NCBI GenBank assembly: GCA_021772135.1
Contig: JADYXQ010000138.1
Coordinates: forward strand, 1 to 64,000
DNA: 64,000 bases
Direction of reading: 5' to 3'
Origin: Candidatus Obscuribacter sp.
GTDB taxonomy: Bacteria > Cyanobacteriota > Vampirovibrionia > Obscuribacterales > Obscuribacteraceae
In this document: positions 19,375 to 27,375 of the stretch, piece after piece
Layout of the letters: the number at the start of each line of letters is the position of its first letter
Position numbering within the stretch: the stretch's first letter is position 1
Made by a program: the position numbers and the translations under genes
Notes under the pieces: model-generated
The model's database searches: none
Told to the model about the DNA's origin: nothing
The model's input: the letters and a program-made list of their open reading frames with translations, nothing else

Positions 19375-21078
19375 ATGAAACTTTGTCTGATATGTAATTT
19401 TCAGACTGCTGGCGAGCAAGATATCTGTCCTCGAGATGGATCGTCTATGGTCACCGTCGGTGATGACCCACTACTGGGAATGGTGGTGGAAGGTCGCTAC
19501 AAGATCCAGTCAGTCATTGGTCAGGGTTCGGCAGGCACAGTCTACCGGGCGGTGCAGGAATTGATTGGCCGCGAAGTGGCAGTCAAAGTTTTGCATGACT
19601 ATCTGGTATCAGATGATGAGTTCATCAAACGCTTTAAGCAGGAAGCCAAGGCTTCCAGCCGACTGAACCATCCTAATATCATCACCATTTACGATTTCGG
19701 CGTTATTCCTCAGGGTGGCGGCAGGCCTTACATTGCCATGGATTTACTCAACGGCACGCCGCTGTCTGACTTCATTGCCGAAGTCAATCACATTCCACCG
19801 GTAGAAGCCGTTCCGATTTTCACCCAGGTTTGCGCCGCATTAGCAGAAGCACATCGTCAGGGCGTTGTCCACCGTGACATCAAGCCGGAAAATATTGTTC
19901 TGGTGGAACGTGGCGGCCAGAAAAATTTCCCTATCGTGGTAGATTTCGGCATCGCCAGACTTGTGCAAGAAGAATCTGACCAGGCTAAAATTACACGCAC
20001 GGGCACCGTATGTGGTAGCCCCACTTACATGAGTCCTGAACAGTGCACATCGAGCAAAGTTGATCATAGAAGTGACATTTATTCGCTCGGTATCGTCTTT
20101 TACGAATCTCTAACAGGCGAAGTGCCTTTCCAGCATGAAGAGCTGGTGCGAGTAATGGCTATGCATCTGTCTGATGCCCCTGTTCCCTTAAATGAAATGC
20201 GACCTGATTTGAATTTCCCCGAAGCTTTGATGCAAGTGGTGCACAAAACTCTGCTGAAAAATCCAAACGATCGCTATCAAACAATGGACGAACTTTCTCA
20301 GGCCCTTGAGGAAGCAATGAAAGAGCCTGAAACCAAGACTTCCGTCGGTATTACTCAAACATTGCATAAAGACATGATACCGGGCCCTCTTGCTCAAGAT
20401 GATGCCTTGCAACACCGCAAAGAATCGCGAGAAATGTTGCAGCAAAGGCCGCTCACCCGCGAGATGCTCAATCAGCAAAATGCCACCAATCCTGCCGGCA
20501 TCGGTGTGACCGGGCAGCCCCAGCCGGCCGAAGAGGTCGGTCAGCGCACCATGGGTTATGCCGATCAAGTGGCCGCTTATCGCGACGCACAAAAATACGC
20601 TGATAATTCTCATAGCCAGAATAAAGCTGCCACTAATTTCTCCGCTGGCCGTGGTGGCCCTGGTGGTATCGGTCGCATATTCTCTACCGCCCTGCGATTC
20701 TTGCCGGTACTGGCTACTCTTGCTTTAATTGGCGCGGCCGTAATGTTCGCTATGAACTCTGCGCAATTCCAGGGCATGATGCCCTGGGCCAAATCGGCCG
20801 ATTCGAAAACTGTCAACGAAGACGATCCGGAAGCTTTAATAAAAGCTGGTAAATTGGCTCAGGCTGTAGCTTTAATGAAATCGATGAAAGCTCAAGGCAA
20901 ATTGCCTTCCGATCTGACCGACAAGTATTACACCACTTGCGTTAGTCTCGGAAAGCTCTATATGAAAGACAAAAAGTTTAACGAAGCGGTGGCCGTGTTG
21001 CAACAAGTACCCGGCAAAGTCACTCAAAGTCAATCAGCCAAAGATCTATTGCGCAAAGCCAAGAAGCAAGCCAAATAA
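19375..21078 (+). CDS. Ser/Thr protein kinase with zinc-ribbon N-terminus and membrane anchor
   Basis: 567 residues. N-terminal CLICNFQTAGEQDICPRDG looks like a small zinc ribbon (CxxC then C). A complete PknB-type kinase follows (about 41-310): GQGSAGTVY, Lys71 in VAVKVL, HRDIKPEN (Asp168), DFGIARL (Asp190), GSPTYMSPEQ. A Gln/Pro-rich linker leads to one membrane helix near 441-462 and an extracytoplasmic part of about 100 residues with TPR-like helices (KLAQAVALMKSMKAQG, KKFNEAVAVLQQV). All catalytic residues are intact. Probably a membrane sensor kinase; substrate and signal unknown. Single gene converging with accA, six bases apart. Confidence 0.95.
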   Translation: MKLCLICNFQTAGEQDICPRDGSSMVTVGDDPLLGMVVEGRYKIQSVIGQGSAGTVYRAVQELIGREVAVKVLHDYLVSDDEFIKRFKQEAKASSRLNHPNIITIYDFGVIPQGGGRPYIAMDLLNGTPLSDFIAEVNHIPPVEAVPIFTQVCAALAEAHRQGVVHRDIKPENIVLVERGGQKNFPIVVDFGIARLVQEESDQAKITRTGTVCGSPTYMSPEQCTSSKVDHRSDIYSLGIVFYESLTGEVPFQHEELVRVMAMHLSDAPVPLNEMRPDLNFPEALMQVVHKTLLKNPNDRYQTMDELSQALEEAMKEPETKTSVGITQTLHKDMIPGPLAQDDALQHRKESREMLQQRPLTREMLNQQNATNPAGIGVTGQPQPAEEVGQRTMGYADQVAAYRDAQKYADNSHSQNKAATNFSAGRGGPGGIGRIFSTALRFLPVLATLALIGAAVMFAMNSAQFQGMMPWAKSADSKTVNEDDPEALIKAGKLAQAVALMKSMKAQGKLPSDLTDKYYTTCVSLGKLYMKDKKFNEAVAVLQQVPGKVTQSQSAKDLLRKAKKQAK

Positions 21079-21083
21079 TTTGC

Positions 21084-22046
21084 CTATCTAAAGCTGCCGA
21101 ATGCTCTGAACTTATCCTGGCGATGCTGGCGCACTTCTTTTGGCGAGAGCTTAAGCAGTTCTTGCAATTGCAAGACAATGGCAGCCTTCAAATTGGCAGC
21201 TACAGCCTGATAGTCATGATGAGCGCCACCGAGAGGCTCTTTAATCACTTGATCAATTACGCCCAACTGCAAAATTTCTTTGGCCGTCATCTTCATGGCC
21301 TGACAGGCTTCCGATACTTTGTCGTTCGAACGCCATAAGATAGATGCGCATCCTTCTGGCGTAATCACTGAATAAACCGAATGCTCGAGCATCAAAATGC
21401 GATTGGCTACCCCAATGGCGAGGGCACCACCTGAGCCACCTTCACCGGTAATCGCTGCCACCACGGGCACTGTCACACCCGCCAGCTCCATGAGATTCTC
21501 GGCAATCGCTTGCGATTGATTATGCTCTTCGGCGGCAATACCGGGATAGGCTCCCTGAGTGTCTATCAAACAAAGAATAGGCAATTTAAATTTGTCGGCA
21601 TGGCGAAAAAGTCGCAATGCTTTGCGGTAGCCTTCAGGTTGCGGCATGCCGAAATTACAGTGTTGCTTATCGCGAAGTGTGCGACCTTTTTGCGTGCCTA
21701 CTGCCACCACTTTAATGCCGTCAATTTCCAGCAGGCCACCCACCATGGCGGCATCATCAACGCCCTTACGATCGCCGTGGAGTTCAATCCAGTTAGGATC
21801 CCAGGCCGAAAAATAATCTCTTGTATAAGGTCTTTGCGGATGACGGGCAATGGCAAGATGGTCGATAGGTCGCAAATTGAGATAGAGTGAGCGTTTAAGC
21901 GAATTATATTGCTCTTGCATGCGGTCGAGGTCCGCTTCCAGTTCCGGATTGTCCGACAACTGTTTTTCCAGAGCGTCCATGTTCTGAGCCAGAATTGCCA
22001 GGGGCTGTTCAAATTCTAGAGGTATTGGTTTTTTGTCGGTAGCCAT
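21084..22046 (-). CDS. accA: Acetyl-CoA carboxylase carboxyltransferase alpha subunit
   Basis: 320 residues, normal for AccA. N-terminal helical part then the crotonase-like fold with RPYTRDYFSAWDPNWIELHG, CLIDTQGAYPGIAAEEHNQS, ITGEGGSGGALAIGVANRIL and TPEGCASILWR. With AccD it transfers the carboxyl group from biotin to acetyl-CoA, the committed step of fatty-acid synthesis. It follows accD after 18 bases; such adjacency is not universal but guarantees equal expression. Confidence 0.98.
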   Translation of the reverse strand: MATDKKPIPLEFEQPLAILAQNMDALEKQLSDNPELEADLDRMQEQYNSLKRSLYLNLRPIDHLAIARHPQRPYTRDYFSAWDPNWIELHGDRKGVDDAAMVGGLLEIDGIKVVAVGTQKGRTLRDKQHCNFGMPQPEGYRKALRLFRHADKFKLPILCLIDTQGAYPGIAAEEHNQSQAIAENLMELAGVTVPVVAAITGEGGSGGALAIGVANRILMLEHSVYSVITPEGCASILWRSNDKVSEACQAMKMTAKEILQLGVIDQVIKEPLGGAHHDYQAVAANLKAAIVLQLQELLKLSPKEVRQHRQDKFRAFGSFR

Positions 22047-22064
22047 GACTCTCGTTTCGCTTGA

Positions 22065-23018
22065 TTAATTGCGCGCACCTAACGGTTTAGGCTCGGAGGA
22101 ACCCTGACCGTTAGAATTTTCGCTGGAGTTATTCGCGTTGGCTGAAGTGCCGGCGCCCTGGTGGAAAGTAATTAAGCGGGCCAAAGTCTCTTTCAGCTTA
22201 TTGCGGCTGACTACCATATCTACCTGGCCATGCTTGAGCAGATATTCAGCGGTTTGAAAATCAGCGGGCAACTTCTGGCGAATAGTTTGTTCAATTACGC
22301 GACGGCCAGCAAATCCGATGCGAGCTCCCGGCTCGGCGATGATAAAGTCACCGAGCATGGCAAAACTGGCAGTGACACCACCGAAAGTAGGTTCGCTCAA
22401 AATAGAGATATAGAGTCCACCAGCATCATTGAATGTCTTCAAGACCGAGCTGGTCTTAGCCATTTGCATCAAACTCAAAATGCCTTCTTGCATCCGGGCA
22501 CCACCGGAGCTGCACACTACAATCAACGGTGATTTGCGCTCGAGGGCCGCTTCAGTCAAGCGGGTAACTTTTTCTCCCACAACCGAGCCCATAGAGCCGC
22601 CGAAGTGGCCAAAATCCATACAGCCAAGGGCCGCGGTTTGACCCTCGATCTTGCATAGACCGGTGAGCACCGCTTCGCGCAAACCCGATTTGCGGCTGGC
22701 TTCATCCTGTCTCTTTGTATAAGCTTCAGTATCAAAAAAGTTAAGGGGATCGGAAGAGCGCATGTCGGCATCAAGCTCTTCAAAAGAGTTTTCATCGGCC
22801 AATTGTTCAATGCGGTCCAGTGCACCTATTCTGAAGTGATAATCACACTTCGGGCAAACATCTAAATTAGTACGCAAGTCGCGGGTATAAAGAAGCTCAC
22901 GGCACTGGAAACATTGTTTCCATAAAGCGCAATACTCTTCCGTTGTCAGGGGCTGAGTAATTACTTCTTGAATCTCGCGGCGCTTCTGCCGGCTGGCGAA
23001 CCAGTCTTTTAAATCCAT
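22065..23018 (-). CDS. accD: Acetyl-CoA carboxylase carboxyltransferase beta subunit
   Basis: 317 residues. The four-Cys zinc finger is present (CFQC at about 37-40 and CPKC at about 55-58), followed by the carboxyltransferase core GHFGGSMGSVVGEKVTRL, CSSGGARMQEGILSLMQMAK and EPTFGGVTASFAMLGD. The C-terminal 25 residues are Asn/Ser-rich. The zinc finger may bind nucleic acid in some species, which matters because the leader contains repeats. Start ATG with GGAG five bases upstream. First gene of accD-accA. Confidence 0.98.
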   Translation of the reverse strand: MDLKDWFASRQKRREIQEVITQPLTTEEYCALWKQCFQCRELLYTRDLRTNLDVCPKCDYHFRIGALDRIEQLADENSFEELDADMRSSDPLNFFDTEAYTKRQDEASRKSGLREAVLTGLCKIEGQTAALGCMDFGHFGGSMGSVVGEKVTRLTEAALERKSPLIVVCSSGGARMQEGILSLMQMAKTSSVLKTFNDAGGLYISILSEPTFGGVTASFAMLGDFIIAEPGARIGFAGRRVIEQTIRQKLPADFQTAEYLLKHGQVDMVVSRNKLKETLARLITFHQGAGTSANANNSSENSNGQGSSEPKPLGARN

Positions 23019-23042
23019 CGCTACTCCAGTGGCCTCAAATGA

Positions 23043-23086
23043 TGCTCGAATGATGCTCGAAAGATGCTCGAAACATGCTCGAATGA
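23043..23086. repeat. Four 11-bp tandem repeats in the accD leader
   Basis: TGCTCGAATGA, TGCTCGAAAGA, TGCTCGAAACA, TGCTCGAATGA, with a degraded fifth copy (CCTCAAATGA) at the accD side. They lie between the predicted transcription start near 23104 and the accD start codon, so they should be transcribed. Confidence 0.85.
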
Positions 23087-23110
23087 TGGAGAATGGGTGA
23101 CAAAGAGGTC

Positions 23111-23119
23111 ATTATACCA
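23111..23119 (-). promoter_or_regulatory. Extended -10 promoter for accD-accA
   Basis: On the minus strand TGGTATAAT is a perfect -10 hexamer (23116 down to 23111) with the extended TGN. No good -35 is seen 17 bases upstream, as is common for extended -10 promoters. Expected start near 23104, giving an 86-base leader. Confidence 0.6.
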
Positions 23120-23197
23120 CTGGCTGCCGCATAGCCAGGGACAGGCAAGGGTACTGATGCGAATAGTCACAAAGAAGCAGATTATCTACGAGGCAAA

Positions 23198-24088
23198 ATG
23201 AGCCCCGACAGCTCTACAGCAGGCAGCGCAGACGACGACTTTAAATTAAGCTCGACTGCTTCATATTCAAGTTTTTTCTTACCGCCCCAGGCTTTCTCGA
23301 CACAAAGCGGCCGGGCGGTTACTGACGATGCCGCCATCTGCCATCAGCTGCGCAAAGTTCTGCGGCTCAAAATCGGCGACGGCATAAGATTGCTCGATGG
23401 CGTAGGCCACGCCTGGCTCGCCACTATAGTTTCCCTGGAGCGCTACAGCACTGTCTTCAAATTGGAGACGCTGTGTGACCAGGGTGAATCCACAGCAAAA
23501 GAGCGTTGCCGCATAGTCTGCTTGCTGCCGCTCATCAAAGGGCACCGCTTTGAGTGGGCACTAGAAAAGTTGACCGAAATCGGCGTGCATCAAATTATGC
23601 CCTTTGCCACCACCCGTACTATCGTGAAAATTAAAGACGACAATCAGGGACGTCTCAAACGCTGGCAATTAATTACCAAAGAAGCAGCGGAACAATCCGA
23701 GCGCCTGACACTGCCCACAATCGACGAGCCGGCACCACTAGCAGAAGTTCTGCATAATCTTGCCGCACCAGCTGGAAGTTCCAACGATTCGAATAACACC
23801 TACCGCCTGCTGCTCAGCGAAAGAAGCAAGGCACCAAATATGGTTCAACTATTGGCCCGGGGAAAATCCTCTACTGACAACAGCGACACGGCAGCGGGTG
23901 GCCCATCGACGCTATGTCAAATAGCGCTAATTGTTGGTCCGGAAGGTGGTTTTACTGAAGAAGAATGTGGTCTGATTCGGGAAAATAATTTTCTTCCTGT
24001 CTCCATGGGCGACACCATTTTACGAAGTGAGACGGCTGCCATTTTGGCCGCCGGAATGGCAATCGCAATAGCTTCAACCTTAGACTAA
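23198..24088 (+). CDS. rsmE: 16S rRNA (uracil-1498-N3)-methyltransferase
   Basis: 296 residues, somewhat longer than the usual 240-250 because of an N-terminal Ser-rich extension and an inserted Ser/Asn/Asp-rich loop. SPOUT/RsmE signatures: PLIKGHRFEWALEKLTEIGV, ITKEAAEQSERLTLP, the cofactor-knot IVGPEGGFTEEE and the end GDTILRSETAAILAAGMAIA. It methylates U1498 of 16S rRNA using SAM. ATG with GAGG five bases ahead. Divergent from accD. Confidence 0.95.
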   Translation: MSPDSSTAGSADDDFKLSSTASYSSFFLPPQAFSTQSGRAVTDDAAICHQLRKVLRLKIGDGIRLLDGVGHAWLATIVSLERYSTVFKLETLCDQGESTAKERCRIVCLLPLIKGHRFEWALEKLTEIGVHQIMPFATTRTIVKIKDDNQGRLKRWQLITKEAAEQSERLTLPTIDEPAPLAEVLHNLAAPAGSSNDSNNTYRLLLSERSKAPNMVQLLARGKSSTDNSDTAAGGPSTLCQIALIVGPEGGFTEEECGLIRENNFLPVSMGDTILRSETAAILAAGMAIAIASTLD

Positions 24089-24258
24089 AAAAATTTATTG
24101 CACCATTGGAGATATCACTCCAGTCTTTGCAAAAGGCATATCTTCGATACCGACTCCATCAAGGCAGAGACCACTGGATAGGCAGAAAAGATATAGATTT
24201 CGCCCACTGACAAAGCGCCGCCTGGCGGGTGGTGCGAAGATAAATTTTCTGTGGAGAC

Positions 24259-24288
24259 TTGACAAAGGGATCTTATCCGAGCGTTAAT
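24259..24288 (+). promoter_or_regulatory. Probable promoter for yggS-sepF
   Basis: The 336-base gap after rsmE has no gene. TTGACA (24259-24264, perfect) and GTTAAT (24283-24288) are 18 bases apart. A leader of about 130 bases would follow, with a possible GCGTC/GACGC hairpin. A small TGGAG/CTCCA hairpin near 24108 may belong to the rsmE message end. Confidence 0.5.
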
Positions 24289-24424
24289 AGTAGGCGTCGG
24301 TGGTGGCATCAGCGGTGACGCTTATCAAACCTCACGAAGCCCCCCAAAGATTTACTCGCTTCAACTTCAAAAAACTTCTGCTCACTGGTTTGCTCGGTCA
24401 AATTAAAGTCGTAATTTACTACTA

Positions 24425-25147
24425 ATGCCCGACCAATCACAAAGCTCATCAGCCGCATCAGGTTCAACTCCCAACTTCCGAGGAAACTCAGCCGTGGCCG
24501 CCAATCTCGCACAAGTGAGAGAAGCTATCGACGAACAAACCGTAAGGTTGATCGCCGTAACTAAACACGCCAGCAATGCGCAAATCGAAGAAGCGTTCTC
24601 ATTGGGAGTGTGTGAATTTGGTGAGAGTCGCATTCAGGACGCTTTGAAAAAACGTCAAACTTTGCCACCACACGTAGCACTAAATTCCAACTGGCATTTT
24701 ATCGGACACTTACAGTCGAACAAAGTCAAGCAGGCCGTCGGCAACTTTTCTTTGATTCACTCGGTCGATTCGCTGAAGCTGGCCCTAGAGATTTCCAACG
24801 CCGCCGCGCACAGTGGCACCACTCAATCAATTTTGCTGCAAATCAAAATGGTGCCTGATAATTCAAAATCAGGATTTACTCCAGAACAATTGAGAAATTC
24901 TCTAGCCGACATTCTCGCTTTGCCTTGTATAAAGGTAGAAGGTTTAATGACCATCAGCCCTCTAACAGATGACGTAAACGTATGGCATGAGAGTTTCTCC
25001 GGTCTCACCGCCCTGCGCGATCAACTGGCAAGTGAGTTTGCTGTTCCTCTTAAAGAGCTATCTATGGGAATGACGAACGACTGGCGAGAAGCCATCGTAT
25101 GTGGTTCAACTATGATCAGGCTCGGTCGAGCAATTTTTGGCAATTAG
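24425..25147 (+). CDS. yggS: YggS-family pyridoxal-phosphate homeostasis protein
   Basis: 240 residues. Single TIM-barrel of the alanine racemase fold: PLP lysine in RLIAVTKHAS, then EFGESRIQDALKK, NWHFIGHLQSNKVKQAV, VEGLMTISP and the phosphate-binding end SMGMTNDWREAIVCGSTMIR. No catalysis is known; the family balances PLP levels. The order yggS(ylmE)-sepF(ylmF) is that of Gram-positive bacteria and cyanobacteria next to division genes. Confidence 0.94.
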   Translation: MPDQSQSSSAASGSTPNFRGNSAVAANLAQVREAIDEQTVRLIAVTKHASNAQIEEAFSLGVCEFGESRIQDALKKRQTLPPHVALNSNWHFIGHLQSNKVKQAVGNFSLIHSVDSLKLALEISNAAAHSGTTQSILLQIKMVPDNSKSGFTPEQLRNSLADILALPCIKVEGLMTISPLTDDVNVWHESFSGLTALRDQLASEFAVPLKELSMGMTNDWREAIVCGSTMIRLGRAIFGN

Positions 25148-25244
25148 CCACCAAAGTTTTTCACACTCGGGATTATTGACTTACAAAACGTAGAGAATTC
25201 GGTAGAGACTTTTAATTTAGACCAACAGGGTAAGGAGGAAAGTA

Positions 25245-25763
25245 GTGAGCATCGTTCAAAAGTTCAAAAGCTTCTGGTTTGGGCCTGCAGATAACTACGA
25301 GCGCGAGGATTTCGAAGATCTTTTTGAGACTTCCGACGACGTTTACGCTACCAATGGACAACTAGCTCTTGATCCGGTTGCACACGCTCAAGAGCCTGTG
25401 AAGACCGCAAGAGTACACCAAATGATTCCCGGCACTGGCGCCAAAATTTTGGATCATCCAAACGCCCAGGCCATGAGTGAAGTTCTGGTGATCGAACCTA
25501 GACAATTCGAAGAGTCTTTGGATATTGTTGAACATCTTCGTGGTCGCAAGTCTGTGCTTCTTAATTTGCACATGCTCGACAATGAAGGATCGCAACGAGT
25601 AGTAGATTTCCTCTCCGGCGCCTGCTGGGCTATCGATGGCCATCAGCAACGCATCGGCGATGGCGTATTCCTCTTTGCGCCAGCTAGCGTGACCATCAGT
25701 TCAGAATCTACTTCTTCCAAAGTAATTAAAGAAGCGTTCTGGAATAAAGCCCAACCTATTTAG
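25245..25763 (+). CDS. sepF: Cell division protein SepF
   Basis: 172 residues: an N-terminal amphipathic membrane-binding helix (IVQKFKSFWFG), an acidic variable linker, and the SepF core at about 80-160 with SEVLVIEPRQFEESLDIVEH, LLNLHMLDNEGSQRVVDFLS and GDGVFLFAPASVTI. It anchors FtsZ to the membrane and polymerises into rings. The start is GTG with AAGGAGG well placed. A terminator follows closely. Confidence 0.96.
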   Translation: MSIVQKFKSFWFGPADNYEREDFEDLFETSDDVYATNGQLALDPVAHAQEPVKTARVHQMIPGTGAKILDHPNAQAMSEVLVIEPRQFEESLDIVEHLRGRKSVLLNLHMLDNEGSQRVVDFLSGACWAIDGHQQRIGDGVFLFAPASVTISSESTSSKVIKEAFWNKAQPI

Positions 25764-25803
25764 AGTTCAGGCGTCCCGCAGGAAACCCAGGAAACATCAA
25801 GAG

Positions 25804-25835
25804 AAAGAGGCAAGGTCACACTTGCCTCTTTCTTG
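25804..25835 (+). terminator. Terminator after sepF
   Basis: AAAGAGGCAAG (25804-25814) and CTTGCCTCTTT (25821-25831) form an 11-bp stem with loop GTCACA, ending in a T-rich tail. The right arm runs into the palindrome that follows. Confidence 0.8.
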
Positions 25836-25870
25836 TGGAAAAATACGTCCGGACGTATTTTCCACAAGAA
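25830..25870. repeat. 41-nt near-perfect palindrome between convergent genes
   Basis: Left arm 25830-25850 and right arm 25851-25870 are complementary over 20 bp with a single extra A in the left arm and no spacer; the centre is ACGTCCGGACGT. It lies between the ends of sepF and the M23 gene and could terminate the latter's transcript on the minus strand, or form a cruciform. Confidence 0.8.
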
Positions 25871-25882
25871 CTACAGTACAAA

Positions 25883-26893
25883 TTAAAAAGCTTTGCTATA
25901 CCACTGCTTGGGATTCGAAGCCACTTTGTTGCAGTAAATACTGAAGTGCAGGTGCGGCCCATTGGCCCGGCCTGTCTGTCCCACAGCTCCAATAGTCTGT
26001 CCGGCGGCCACATTTTGACCTAGTTTGACGTTCAGTTTTTGCATGTGGATATAGAAAGAAACCACGCCCTGGCCGTGATCGAGAGCAACACAGTTACCGT
26101 GTAGTTTGAAAACTCCGGTACTGGCCAGTATCACCGTCCCTGGTGCGCAAGCATAAATGGGGCTGCCCTGAAATCCGGCATAATCGAGGCCGCTATGAAA
26201 ATAATCGGGCAAGAGTTTGCCGTTCACAATGCGGCGCAAACCAAAGCCGGCTGACACTCTTGCTTTAGAAGGAACATTGAAATTCTTGCTCCAGTGACGC
26301 TCGACGCTGACAGTGGCCTTAGCTTTGTCCACAGCTTCTTCTTCGCCTATAGCCATGTTGAAGTTGTTTTTGGAAGACGGCAAAGACAGGCGTTGCACCG
26401 GATAATGAGCGTCAGTGACGATTACACGAGTTGAAAGCCCGCCTACGGTGAGCGGCTGCAATCCGGCTTTTTCAACCACCGGCACCGTCACTAGTGCGCG
26501 GTAAGCAGGACCGTCTTCAGTATCAAAAGCAAAAAGCTTGTATTTGTTTTTGAGAAATTCGAGTGCCGGAGCCTCTGAACCTGCTTCCCGAGCCATGTCT
26601 TTGGCGAGAACGACAATTTCCATCACTTCGCCTTGTTTCGGCCGAGAATTTGAAATTTTAATTGGTGAGATGGCGACGTCGCCCTGACTTTCTTCCGCCC
26701 CAGCAATTTTAGAAGCAGAAAGACCTCCGCCCGGGTTTTTAGCCGCACCAGCAGAGGTCGCTGTTAGCACTGAAAGAACAAGAGAAAGACAACTGGAGAC
26801 AAGAAGACCAGATTTTTTTGATTGCAGCAAAATACTTAGCAATGCTCCGTAGCTAGGACAAGCTACTTTCTCAGCAACCAGTTTTTTTTGCAA
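25883..26893 (-). CDS. Exported M23-family metallo-endopeptidase (LytM-like)
   Basis: 336 residues. Hydrophobic signal segment at about 29-48 with an Ala-rich cleavage region. C-terminal LytM domain at about 215-330: zinc residues in YFHSGLDYAG (HxxxD) and GPHLHFSIY (HxH), plus VALDHGQGVVSFYIHMQKL; all metal ligands are present, so it should be active, unlike EnvC/NlpD-type activators. It would cut peptide cross-links in peptidoglycan. The N-terminal half is an uncharacterised beta-rich region. TTG at 26893 is the reported start, without a clear ribosome site; the true start may lie somewhat further in. Confidence 0.88.
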   Translation of the reverse strand: MQKKLVAEKVACPSYGALLSILLQSKKSGLLVSSCLSLVLSVLTATSAGAAKNPGGGLSASKIAGAEESQGDVAISPIKISNSRPKQGEVMEIVVLAKDMAREAGSEAPALEFLKNKYKLFAFDTEDGPAYRALVTVPVVEKAGLQPLTVGGLSTRVIVTDAHYPVQRLSLPSSKNNFNMAIGEEEAVDKAKATVSVERHWSKNFNVPSKARVSAGFGLRRIVNGKLLPDYFHSGLDYAGFQGSPIYACAPGTVILASTGVFKLHGNCVALDHGQGVVSFYIHMQKLNVKLGQNVAAGQTIGAVGQTGRANGPHLHFSIYCNKVASNPKQWYSKAF

Positions 26894-26929
26894 CTGTTTA
26901 ATCGCCCGGAACAGCTTGAACAGCTAATT

Positions 26930-27151
26930 CTATTCTTCAGCCGAAGCAGGCACCAGTCGATCAATCGCTTCTTTGAGAGCGGCAATTTTATCGATTGGCA
27001 GAGCAATACCCTTTTTGGTCGGCTTCTCTTCCTGGTCTTTATCGACGTACCATTCGCGAATGTGGAGATACTTGGTACCTCGATATTCGCCGATATATAC
27101 GTTAATCGTCTCGCCACGAGCTTTTTCGTGGATTGTGATTCTCTCTTCCAA
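26930..27151 (-). CDS. PC4/YdbC-like single-stranded DNA-binding protein
   Basis: 73 residues resembling the transcriptional coactivator p15 (PC4) fold: GETINVYIGEYRGTKYLHIR then YVDKDQEEKPTKKGIALPID and a C-terminal helix KIAALKEAIDRL. Proteins of this kind bind single-stranded DNA as dimers; the bacterial role is poorly defined. The start is TTG with GGGAGG seven bases upstream. It lies 36 bases ahead of the M23 gene on the same strand. Confidence 0.85.
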   Translation of the reverse strand: MEERITIHEKARGETINVYIGEYRGTKYLHIREWYVDKDQEEKPTKKGIALPIDKIAALKEAIDRLVPASAEE

Positions 27152-27316
27152 GGCCTATCCTCCCGGTTTGCTGCAAGTCTTCTTGGATAAGTATTCTTGC
27201 GCCTGTTCTTTAGTGCTATGAAAAACTCAAAGGTCCCAGCTATTCTGATGCCACGTAGAAGAGTAAAACCCAACAGATCTAGAACTAAGTATATATAAAT
27301 TATTTTCTAGTTAAAG

Positions 27317-27352
27317 GATCTGTATAAGATCTATCTAGTTATCAGACAGATC
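27317..27352. promoter_or_regulatory. Inverted GATCTGT/ACAGATC pair upstream of obgE
   Basis: GATCTGT (27317-27323) and ACAGATC (27346-27352) flank further AGATCT copies in an AT-rich segment 24-59 bases before obgE, with a TATAAG that could serve as -10. Possibly an operator; no regulator nearby. Confidence 0.3.
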
Positions 27353-27375
27353 AAGATCAAGTAAAAAGAAAAACA

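Noticed and set aside
24115-24309. 64-codon minus-strand frame in the rsmE-yggS gap
   Set aside because: No ribosome site and no family; the region is better explained by a promoter and leader on the plus strand.
26863-27273. 136-codon minus-strand frame
   Set aside because: Overlaps the PC4-like gene in another frame; Arg/Lys/Ser-rich composition without pattern.
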